This document shows, piece after piece, positions 54,264-61,131 of a stretch of DNA of 64,000 nt. The stretch lies in the NCBI RefSeq assembly GCF_011759505.1, contig NZ_JAAOYO010000003.1, positions 558,001 to 622,000 on the forward strand. Reading direction: 5' to 3'. Each line of letters starts with the position of its first letter. Position 1 is the stretch's first letter. The DNA is from Curtobacterium salicis (lineage in GTDB: Bacteria; Actinomycetota; Actinomycetes; Actinomycetales; Microbacteriaceae). The notes beneath the pieces are model-generated. The model saw nothing but the letters and a program-made list of their open reading frames with translations, searched no databases and was not told where the DNA came from. Both the position numbers and the translations under genes were made by a program.

Positions 54264-54479
54264 GTGGACCGCATGCAGGCCATCACATGGCGACACGACT
54301 CCGGTGGGCACTGGACCGCCCGCCGCGACGGCGTCGTCGTCGGCACGATCGACCAGGTGCAGGGTTACGAGTTGCACTCCACCGACGGGACGATCCGCGG
54401 TTCGCACAACTCGCTCGGCAACGCGCAGGCGCAGCTCGACGCGTGGGCAGCGTGGGCGACGGGGTCGGATCACTCCTAG
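54264..54479 (+). CDS. small protein of unknown function
   Basis: 71 residues from GTG 54264 with GGAAG nine bases upstream; an ATG at 54273 is possible. The sequence (ITWRHDSGGHWTARRDGVVV, then GTIDQVQGYELHSTDGTIRG) suggests two short beta hairpins and a helix. No family recognised. Upstream are two ACATGT hexamers about 14 bp apart that could be regulatory. Confidence 0.55.
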   Translation: MDRMQAITWRHDSGGHWTARRDGVVVGTIDQVQGYELHSTDGTIRGSHNSLGNAQAQLDAWAAWATGSDHS

Positions 54480-54516
54480 GGCGTGTCGCCGGAGGGGCGA
54501 GGGGTGCCCCCGGCCG

Positions 54517-54912
54517 TCAGGCGGCGGCCGCGTTCGCCGACGACCGGCACTCTTCCGGCGGTCGGCCCGCGATGGACTCCGCCGCGACGTCGCGGAGCCG
54601 CGCGAGACGATCGTGGGTCGCGGTGAGGGCCTCGACCTGGCGTCGGATGCGCTCGCTCTCCTCGTCGAAGTGGTCGAGCATCGTCGGCGTGGCGACCCCG
54701 GTGTCGAGGAAGGGCAGCAGTTCGACGATCCGGCGACTCGGCATGCCCGCTGCGTAGAGCATCTGCATGAAGCGCACCCGCGTCACGTCGGACTCGCGGT
54801 ACTCCCGGTGTCCGCCCGGGGTCCGTTCGGACTCGAGGAGGCCTCGCTCTTCGTAGTACCGCAGCGACCGCACGCTGACGCCGGCCCGTTCCGCGAGCTC
54901 ACCGATCCGCAT
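54517..54912 (-). CDS. MerR-family transcriptional regulator
   Basis: 131 residues. N-terminal HTH reads MRIGELAERAGVSVRSLRYY, followed by ERTPGGHREY and a coiled dimer helix (about 80-115). The only cysteine is near the C-terminus (PEECRSS), so metal sensing is unlikely. It belongs to the small-molecule or redox-type MerR group. It is divergent from an SDR gene whose promoter has the stretched spacing that MerR proteins activate. Confidence 0.92.
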   Translation of the reverse strand: MRIGELAERAGVSVRSLRYYEERGLLESERTPGGHREYRESDVTRVRFMQMLYAAGMPSRRIVELLPFLDTGVATPTMLDHFDEESERIRRQVEALTATHDRLARLRDVAAESIAGRPPEECRSSANAAAA

Positions 54913-54928
54913 CTTCCGGCTCCTCGAC

Positions 54929-54966
54929 TTGATCCTGACGTTGACGTCAGGTCCTACCGTAGCGCC
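54929..54966 (+). promoter_or_regulatory. MerR-type promoter with operator in a 20-bp spacer
   Basis: TTGATC (54929-54934) and TACCGT (54955-54960) are separated by 20 bp. The spacer contains the palindrome CCTGACGTTGACGTCAGG (8-bp arms, 54934-54951). This arrangement is what MerR regulators need to untwist DNA for activation. The ATG at 54967 is six bases after the -10, so the mRNA is leaderless. Confidence 0.8.
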
Positions 54967-55677
54967 ATGGACATCTCTGGAGCCACTGCCCTCGTCACCG
55001 GTGCGAACCGCGGTATCGGACGCCACCTCGCCGCACAACTGGCCGCTCGTGGGGCGAAGGTGTACGCGACCGCCCGACGTCCGGAACTGATCGACCTCGA
55101 CGGCGTCGAACGTCTCGCCCTCGACATCACCTCCCCGGCATCCGTCGCCGCCGCCGCTGCCGTCGCGACCGACGTCGACCTCCTCGTCAACAACGCCGGG
55201 ATCGCCACGACGGCGACCCTGTTGGGCGATCTGGACGCGGCGCACGCCGACATGGACACGAACGTCTGGGGCACCCTGTCCGTGATCCGTGCGTTCGCAC
55301 CCGTCCTGGCGGCGAACGGCGGTGGGGGCATCGTGAACATCGCCTCGGGCGCCTCCTGGCTGGCCATGCCGGGGGCCTCCGCCTACGCGGTCTCGAAGGC
55401 CGCCCTGTGGAACATGGGCAACGCGTTGCGTCACGAGCTGGCCGGGCAGGGGACCACGGTGATGTCCGTGCACCTCGGGGTGGCCGACACCGACATGACC
55501 GCGGGGATCTCGATGGCCAAGACCGACCCGGCCGACGTGGCGCGCGCGACCCTCGACGGGGTCGAGCGCGGCGAGTACGAGGTCGTGGTGGACGAGCAGA
55601 CCGCGCTCATCAAGCAGCTGCTCGCCCGGGACCCGAAGGAGCTGTACGCGGTCCTGGCCCAGATGCTCGCGGCGTAG
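54967..55677 (+). CDS. short-chain dehydrogenase/reductase, MerR-controlled
   Basis: 236 residues, classical SDR. Cofactor motif TGANRGIGRHLA, NNAGIA, catalytic Ser in IASGAS and YAVSK with the catalytic Tyr and Lys. Probably NADP(H)-dependent reduction of an aldehyde or ketone. The promoter architecture ties it to the divergent merR gene; a reactive carbonyl as inducer is a reasonable guess but not shown. Confidence 0.92.
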   Translation: MDISGATALVTGANRGIGRHLAAQLAARGAKVYATARRPELIDLDGVERLALDITSPASVAAAAAVATDVDLLVNNAGIATTATLLGDLDAAHADMDTNVWGTLSVIRAFAPVLAANGGGGIVNIASGASWLAMPGASAYAVSKAALWNMGNALRHELAGQGTTVMSVHLGVADTDMTAGISMAKTDPADVARATLDGVERGEYEVVVDEQTALIKQLLARDPKELYAVLAQMLAA

Positions 55678-55715
55678 GACGCAGCGGCGCCCGGTCGCAG
55701 CCGGTCCGTCGTCGG

Positions 55716-56123
55716 TCAGCTGCCGGACGGTCCGGTCTGCACCGTGACCGCTTCGCGCCGGACGGTGTCGACGACCGGCTCGTCGCGCGTCACGGCGCGG
55801 GTGGTGAGGGTCACGCGTTCCACCGGCACGACGGTCTTCGTGACGACCACGCGTTCCTCGTGCAGGACGACCACGACGGGCTCACGGTCGGCGGCCGGGC
55901 CGCCCGGCAGCCGGGTGTCGCCGGTGACCGGTTCGCGGGTGAGCCGGATCTCCTCGTGGCTGACGTCGACCGTGATCGTCCGCTGCTCGGTGACGACGAC
56001 GCGCTCGAGCCGGATCCGTTCCGTCGCGTGACGCTCGGTCCCGACGCGCAGGCGCTCGTCGTGCAGGGTCACCTCCGCGCGGCCGTCGGGAGCTGTTGCG
56101 GACTGCTCTGGGGTGGCGGTCAT
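55716..56123 (-). CDS. DUF2382 protein
   Basis: 135 residues. Repeats of the form LHDERLRVGTERH and VVVTEQRTITVDVSHEEI are the DUF2382 pattern (alternating E-R-L and T-V strands), here without the PRC barrel that normally precedes it. It is rich in Val, Arg, Glu and Thr and lacks signal or membrane segments. Function unknown; related domains occur in stress-linked proteins. It is in the same direction and short distance as the channel gene and the PRC-DUF2382 gene, so the three may form one unit. Confidence 0.85.
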   Translation of the reverse strand: MTATPEQSATAPDGRAEVTLHDERLRVGTERHATERIRLERVVVTEQRTITVDVSHEEIRLTREPVTGDTRLPGGPAADREPVVVVLHEERVVVTKTVVPVERVTLTTRAVTRDEPVVDTVRREAVTVQTGPSGS

Positions 56124-56165
56124 GGTCTTCTCCGATGCGAGCGGTGGTGGTGGACAGGGGGACGG

Positions 56166-56212
56166 AGGTCGGCCCCGCTCGGCGTGAGCGGGGCCGACCT
56201 GGGGGGGGGGGG
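56166..56212 (-). terminator. 15-bp hairpin next to a G12 run
   Basis: AGGTCGGCCCCGCTC (56166-56180) and GAGCGGGGCCGACCT (56186-56200) are perfect 15-bp arms with a 5-nt loop. On the plus strand 12 consecutive G follow (56201-56212). On the minus strand this means C12 then the hairpin right after the channel gene, so it can end transcription before the DUF2382 gene. Confidence 0.8.
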
Positions 56213-56218
56213 ACCGGA

Positions 56219-56983
56219 TCAGACCGAGCGACGGGCGCTCGTGGTCGACGTGGCCTGCTTCGCCGTGTGCGCCGCCTGCTTCGCCTGGTCGGTCACGGAC
56301 GGCGCGTTCTGCGCGTGCTGCTGGATCTTCGGGGCCTCGGCCTCGGCCTTGGTCAGCATGGTCTCCCAGCGCTGCTGCATCGGCTTGATGAGGCCACCGC
56401 CGGCGCCGACGATGATGACGCCCGCGATGATCGCCAGGACGGCGATGAGGATGGGCGTGGTGACGGTCGTGGCGACGTCGATCTGGTTCAGCGCAGCGGT
56501 CGCGCCGATGAACAGGATGAAGACGGCGACGGCGTTGCCCAGGACCTTGCCGTACGACAGGCCGCCGAGGGTGTTCTGGATCAGGCCCTTGGCGCCGGCG
56601 GCGACCGCGGCGGCGATCACGATGATGATGATCGCGACGATGATCTTCGGCAGGAACCCGATGATGCCGGCGAGCAGGTCACTGACCGGGTTGCGGCCGA
56701 AGACCCCGAACGCGAACTGGAGCACGAACAGCACCAGCGTGTAGTAGATGATCTTCGACACGATGTCGGAGGCGTCGAGCTTCGAGTTCGACAGGGCCTT
56801 CTTGATGCCGCCACGCTCGACGGCACGGTCGAAGCCGACCTTCGTCAGCAGGCGGGAGAGCCCCTTCTCGATGAGCTTCGCGATGACGAGGCCGACGATG
56901 AGGATGAGCAGGAAGAGCAGGGCGAGCGGCACGAACGCGATGACCGCGGCCAGTCCGTTCTGCAGAGCGGCGGGGAAGTCCAT
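56219..56983 (-). CDS. mechanosensitive-channel-like membrane protein
   Basis: 254 residues. An N-terminal helix (VIAFVPLALLFLLILIVGLVI), then repeated conserved TM helix blocks (KLIEKGLSRLLTKVG and FLPKIIVAIIIIVIAAAVAAG) match the CmpX/MscS-conserved-TM-helix type proteins. There is no MscS beta domain, so it may be a pore or scaffold only. A soluble C-terminal tail of ~60 residues contains a coiled region. Likely role in osmotic or envelope stress. Confidence 0.8.
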   Translation of the reverse strand: MDFPAALQNGLAAVIAFVPLALLFLLILIVGLVIAKLIEKGLSRLLTKVGFDRAVERGGIKKALSNSKLDASDIVSKIIYYTLVLFVLQFAFGVFGRNPVSDLLAGIIGFLPKIIVAIIIIVIAAAVAAGAKGLIQNTLGGLSYGKVLGNAVAVFILFIGATAALNQIDVATTVTTPILIAVLAIIAGVIIVGAGGGLIKPMQQRWETMLTKAEAEAPKIQQHAQNAPSVTDQAKQAAHTAKQATSTTSARRSV

Positions 56984-57071
56984 GGAGGTGGGCCTTTCGG
57001 GTGGGGTCCATCGGGGTCAGGTCGGGGTGGAGCGCGGCGGCGGCCGACCGGAGGTCGACCGCCACCGGTGA

Positions 57072-57896
57072 TCAGGAGCGGGCGTCGCGGTCGGCGACGG
57101 TCCCGTCGGTGGTGCGGGTGCGGGAGGCGTCGTCGAGCTCGATCTCCTCGTGGGAGACGTCCTCAGACACCTGCTGCTGCTCGGTGACGGTCTCGGTGCC
57201 CAGGCGGACGCGCTCGACGGGCACGGTCTCCTTGGCGGTGACGACGCGTTCCTCGGTGAGGACGACCTCGTGCTCCTCCTCGCTGAGGTCCGGGCCGGCG
57301 AGGGCGTCGGAGGCGTTCGCGTCGGTGATGGGTTCGCGCTCGAGCGTGACCTCGTCGTGGCTGACCGGGACGGTCTGGTCCACGTGCTCGGTCACGACGT
57401 GCTTGCGCAGCCGGGCGCGGCCGGTCTCGACCTGCTCGGTGCCGACGTGCAGGCGCTCCTCGGAGCGGGTCATGGCGTCGTCGGTCGTCGGGCCGGAGGT
57501 GTCGTGGCCCTCGGTGCCGGCGGTGCTCCCGAGTCGGTCGGCGTCCTGCTCGTGGTGCGTCGTCTCCGTGGTGGCGGAGTCGACCGTGCCGTCGCTGTAG
57601 TACGAGTACAGGGCACGCTCGTCGTCGGCGTGCAGGGCACCGTCGTCGTCGATGCGCGGCGCGTCCTTCACGAACGCCTTGTCGTGGGCGACGCGGACGA
57701 CGCCGCCGTCGAACGTGGCGTCGTGCAGCGGTGCGAAGGTCTCGGACGTGCCGAACAGCCCGGTGCGGATGGTCACCCAGGTCGGGTCCTGGGAGTCGTT
57801 GTCGACGTAGACCTGGCCGACGGTGCCGATCTTGGCGTCGTCGCTGCCGTACACGTCGGCACCGACGAGGTCGTTGACGCTGTTGCTGTCGATCAT
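57072..57896 (-). CDS. PRC-barrel and DUF2382 protein
   Basis: 274 residues from ATG 57896. A PRC-barrel domain covers residues ~1-105 (LVGADVYGSDDAKIGTVGQVY, then VTIRTGLFG and FAPLHDATFDGGVVRV). A linker of charged residues and a DUF2382 domain (~145-260; EERLHVGTEQVETGRARLRK, VPVSHDEVTLEREPI and VVLTEERVVTAKETVPVERV) follow. Known from stress-tolerant bacteria; function not defined. First gene of the minus-strand group, divergent from the TetR gene, which has two operators in the gap. Confidence 0.92.
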   Translation of the reverse strand: MIDSNSVNDLVGADVYGSDDAKIGTVGQVYVDNDSQDPTWVTIRTGLFGTSETFAPLHDATFDGGVVRVAHDKAFVKDAPRIDDDGALHADDERALYSYYSDGTVDSATTETTHHEQDADRLGSTAGTEGHDTSGPTTDDAMTRSEERLHVGTEQVETGRARLRKHVVTEHVDQTVPVSHDEVTLEREPITDANASDALAGPDLSEEEHEVVLTEERVVTAKETVPVERVRLGTETVTEQQQVSEDVSHEEIELDDASRTRTTDGTVADRDARS

Positions 57897-58073
57897 GGTG
57901 GTGCTCCTTCTCCCCGTCGTGGTCGACGGGCTCGATGCGGAGTGCTCCCGAGGAGACAGGCGGGACCGCCGGGAACAGGGGTCCTCGATGCGTGGCTGCT
58001 GACCCGTCGGTTCTGCGCGACCTTGCGCACGGAAAAGGGGAACTCGGGTCGGTGGGGAAACCACCTCGGCGGA

Positions 58074-58111
58074 CTTACGGTGTAAGCCCACGTCGGAGCT
58101 TACATCGTAAG
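58074..58111. promoter_or_regulatory. duplicated TetR operator
   Basis: CTTACGGTGTAAG (58074-58086) and CTTACATCGTAAG (58099-58111) share the same inverted arms CTTAC-N3-GTAAG, starts 25 bp apart, in the 254-bp gap between the PRC-DUF2382 gene and the tetR-type gene. The second is 39 bp before the TetR GTG. Confidence 0.85.
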
Positions 58112-58150
58112 GCGAGGTAGCGTGCAAGGAGAGGTCAGGAGCCATCCACC

Positions 58151-58867
58151 GTGACGGAACGCGACAGAACGAACACGAACCGGCCGAACGCGCCCCGACT
58201 CAGCCGGGACCTCGTCGTCCAGACCGCGCTCGACCAGATCGACCGGTCCGGCATGCAGGGACTGTCGATGCGGTCCCTCGCACAGGAGCTCGGGGTCGAG
58301 GCGATGTCCCTCTACCGGTACGTGCACGGCAAGGAGGACCTGCTCGAGGGCATCGTCGCGTCGCTGATGAGCGACCTGACCGCGCACCTCCAGGAGGCCG
58401 AGGGCGACCACTGGCAGCAGTTCCTGCAGACGGTCGCCCACGCGGTCCGCAAGATCGCCACCGACCACCCGAAGGCGTTCCCGCTCGTGGCGACGCGGCA
58501 CCCGGCTGCGCCCTGGCTCCGCCCGCCGCTCCGGAGCGTCGAGGTCGTCAACACGTTCCTCACCGCCCTGACCCGGAACGGCTTCTCCGACGGGCAGGCC
58601 GTCAACGCCTACCGGGCGTTCAGCAGCTTCCTGCTCGGCCAGCTCCTCCTGCAGTCCGTGGTCCGCGGCGCCGAGGCCGGGCCCGCCGAGGAACCGCTCG
58701 ACGAGGGCGGCGCGGACGTCCCGCAGGGCGACGGCAGCATGTCCCTGGACGTCGCGCCCGAGGTCCGACGACTCCGCGGCCTGCTGAGCGAGGACCGCAG
58801 CGACGAGGAGTTCGAGGTCTCGCTCGAGGCGCTGCTCGACCGCCTGGACCGCGAAGTGTCCCAGTGA
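58151..58867 (+). CDS. TetR/AcrR-family regulator
   Basis: 238 residues. N-terminal HTH: LVVQTALDQIDRSGMQGLSM, then LAQELGVEAMSLYRYVHGKEDLL, a TetR pattern. The C-terminal helical domain (~80-220) resembles TetR_C (tetracycline-repressor class, PF02909-like) with acidic end. GTG start with CAGGAG upstream at a long distance. The duplicate palindrome just upstream suggests autoregulation and possibly control of the divergent stress genes. Confidence 0.92.
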   Translation: MTERDRTNTNRPNAPRLSRDLVVQTALDQIDRSGMQGLSMRSLAQELGVEAMSLYRYVHGKEDLLEGIVASLMSDLTAHLQEAEGDHWQQFLQTVAHAVRKIATDHPKAFPLVATRHPAAPWLRPPLRSVEVVNTFLTALTRNGFSDGQAVNAYRAFSSFLLGQLLLQSVVRGAEAGPAEEPLDEGGADVPQGDGSMSLDVAPEVRRLRGLLSEDRSDEEFEVSLEALLDRLDREVSQ

Positions 58868-58900
58868 CCGAAGTGTCCCGGTGACGACCGCCTGACGCAG

Positions 58901-58941
58901 CCGAGCCTCCCGCCCGTCATCGTGACGGACAGGAGGCTCGG
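58901..58941. terminator. hairpin between tetR gene and beta-helix gene
   Basis: CCGAGCCTCC (58901-58910) pairs with GGAGGCTCGG (58932-58941); inside, CCGTCA pairs with TGACGG. It lies between two convergent genes and can end both. Confidence 0.85.
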
Positions 58942-58970
58942 CCCACGCAGGGTGTGTCAGCGCGCGATCG

Positions 58971-60848
58971 CTACTGCACCGCCTTGTCGGAGTACCGCGT
59001 CACGGTCTGCGGCTGTCCGGACACCGCGCCCGTGGCCGCGGAGCCCTTGCCGTTGATGACGTGGTCGATCGTCCCGGCGTTCGTGTTGAGCGCGACGGTG
59101 GTCATGTCGTGCATCACCACACCCGGCCGGTCCGGCACCTCGAACGACTGCGTCGCGTGGAGTGTCGGGTTCACGTTCGTGAAGATGTAGCTGCCGAGGC
59201 CCCAGGCTTCGTGGGTCTTGACCTTGTCGGACACCTTGTACGCCGCCCAGCCGTTCGTCTTCTGGTGGCGCCAGGAGGCCTGGTCCGGGGCGTCGTACGG
59301 CAGCTCGTTCTGGAAGAACACGGTCCGTCCGCGCTCGCCGTTCCAGACGACGTTGTACTTCTGGTAGTGCTCGACGAACAGGCCGGTGGCGGTGACGTCG
59401 TCACCGTTCACGACCACGCCGGTGTCGGCGGTGTTCACGGTCCAGCCGACGGAACCGGCGACACCGTGGTCGGCACGCCAGGCCCAGATGTCGTCGAGGA
59501 TCGTGTGGCTGCTGTTGACCTCGAGGCTCGTCGTGGCCTTGCCGACGTGCGGACCGCCGATGCGGAAGAACACGTCCTGCAGGGCGGTCGGGTCGGCGGC
59601 GCTGCCGGCGGTGGCCGGGTTCCGGTCGACCTTGTGGTGGCCGCTGCCGATCTTCAGCAGGGTCGGCGAGTTGACGGTACCGGCGTCGAAGGTGAGGCCG
59701 GCGATGTCGACGCCCCGGACGTCACCGACGGTCATCGGGACGGCACCGTTCTGCGCGGTGAGCGTGGCCAGGCCGAGGCCGAGCACGACGGTGTCGGCGC
59801 GCTTCACGGTGATGCTCGTCGCGACGTCGTAGACACCGGGCGTGACGAGCAGGTGCTTGCCCCTGGCGAGGGCGGCGTTGATCGTGGCGACGGAGTCCCC
59901 GGGGTGGGCGACGAAGAAGTCGCTGAGGGGCAGCGACCGACCGGGGGTGTGGCCGTTCGCCCAGCTCGTGCCGACCGAGTTCGTGGCGGCGCTGGGGACG
60001 AACACGCGGTACGCCCCGCTGTCGTCGACGTACAGGTACGGCTTCTCGCGCGAGACCGGGGTCGCCGTCAGCGTCGTGTACGGCGGGACCGGGAAGGACT
60101 GGGCGGGGGCGTTGAGGTCACCGGAGAACACCTGGTTCCAGACGCCGTTCGACCAGCCGGCGCCGAGGTCGCTGTTGCGCACGTAGAACTGCTGCTGCGA
60201 GCCGTTCAACGCTCCGCCTTCGAGCGCCGAGTCCGCGACGAAGCCGCCGCTGGCGTAGTTCGGGTCCTCGCAGTAGGGCATGAAGGTCGTGTAGTCCTTC
60301 ACGTCCACGCGTCGCATCGGTGCGGCCTGTGAGACGGCCCACATCTCGTTGCCCGTGTGGCAGGCGTCGGCGGTCGGCACCACGTGGATGGTGAGGTTCG
60401 ACACGGACCGCCAGAAGGTGTCGAGGGACCCGCTGCCGTTGCGGCCGATCGCGGTGACACCGCCGTTGATCGTCACGCCACCCGGGTCCTGTCCGAGGCC
60501 GTCGACCTCGGTGTAGTACCCGACGCGGATGTCGAGCGGGTTCGTCGCCGAGCCGTAGGTGCCGGGCTTGAACAGCAGCGCGTACCGCGCCGTGCCCATC
60601 TCGTTGTCGACCTGCTGCTCGTAGACCGCGTCCACCTTCGCCTGGATGTCCGCCTGGGGCATGTCCGGCGAGAAGACGAGGACGTTCTGGCCGAGGTCGG
60701 TGGTCGGTGCGGGGGCGGGTGGTGCCGCGACGGCGGTCTGGGTCGTGGCGAGGACGCCGAGCGCTGCTGCGCTCACCGCCACCGTCGCGCCGATGACGCG
60801 CCTGCGGGTTCGGGCCCGTCCGAGGGGCGCTGGGGAGAGGGGGTTCAC
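58971..60848 (-). CDS. secreted beta-helix protein, GH55-like
   Basis: 625 residues. A twin-arginine-like signal (RTRRRVIGATVAVSAAALG, cleavage near AVAA-P about residue 42) leads to a right-handed beta-helix: FKPGTYGSATNPLDIRVGYYTEVDG, INGGVTAIGRNG and later VKRADTVVLGLGLATL with DDIWAWRADHGV. The repeated pectate-lyase-like coils and GH55-like C-terminus suggest a carbohydrate-active enzyme, perhaps a glucanase, but no catalytic residues can be named safely. Some databases label relatives adenylyl cyclase, which the fold does not support. Terminator follows at 58901. GTG start. Confidence 0.8.
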   Translation of the reverse strand: MNPLSPAPLGRARTRRRVIGATVAVSAAALGVLATTQTAVAAPPAPAPTTDLGQNVLVFSPDMPQADIQAKVDAVYEQQVDNEMGTARYALLFKPGTYGSATNPLDIRVGYYTEVDGLGQDPGGVTINGGVTAIGRNGSGSLDTFWRSVSNLTIHVVPTADACHTGNEMWAVSQAAPMRRVDVKDYTTFMPYCEDPNYASGGFVADSALEGGALNGSQQQFYVRNSDLGAGWSNGVWNQVFSGDLNAPAQSFPVPPYTTLTATPVSREKPYLYVDDSGAYRVFVPSAATNSVGTSWANGHTPGRSLPLSDFFVAHPGDSVATINAALARGKHLLVTPGVYDVATSITVKRADTVVLGLGLATLTAQNGAVPMTVGDVRGVDIAGLTFDAGTVNSPTLLKIGSGHHKVDRNPATAGSAADPTALQDVFFRIGGPHVGKATTSLEVNSSHTILDDIWAWRADHGVAGSVGWTVNTADTGVVVNGDDVTATGLFVEHYQKYNVVWNGERGRTVFFQNELPYDAPDQASWRHQKTNGWAAYKVSDKVKTHEAWGLGSYIFTNVNPTLHATQSFEVPDRPGVVMHDMTTVALNTNAGTIDHVINGKGSAATGAVSGQPQTVTRYSDKAVQ

Positions 60849-61078
60849 CGTGACCTGCTTCCTTGCAGATGTGCGGACGCCGCCGGGCCCGGCGGACGTC
60901 GCTGTCGCCGGGGCGGACGACGACGGCCGCGCTGGTTGGGGTGGCGGAAGCGTAACGCCGTCGGGGTGGTCCGCAGGGAACGGATGCGGACGGACTCGTT
61001 GCGCGGATGATCCGGCCGGCGCGCGGGGGGACCAGCGCCCGCACCTGCGGTGGGTGGCGGACGGGGCGGGAACGGGAC

Positions 61079-61115
61079 GAGCCTCCCGTCCGTCGTCATG
61101 ACGGGCGGGAGGCTC
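61079..61115 (-). terminator. hairpin after the Ig-repeat gene
   Basis: GAGCCTCCCG (61079-61088) pairs with CGGGAGGCTC (61106-61115), 17 nt after the stop codon of the minus-strand surface protein gene. Same core as the hairpin at 58901. Confidence 0.8.
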
Positions 61116-61131
61116 GGCTCGTTCGGGTGGG

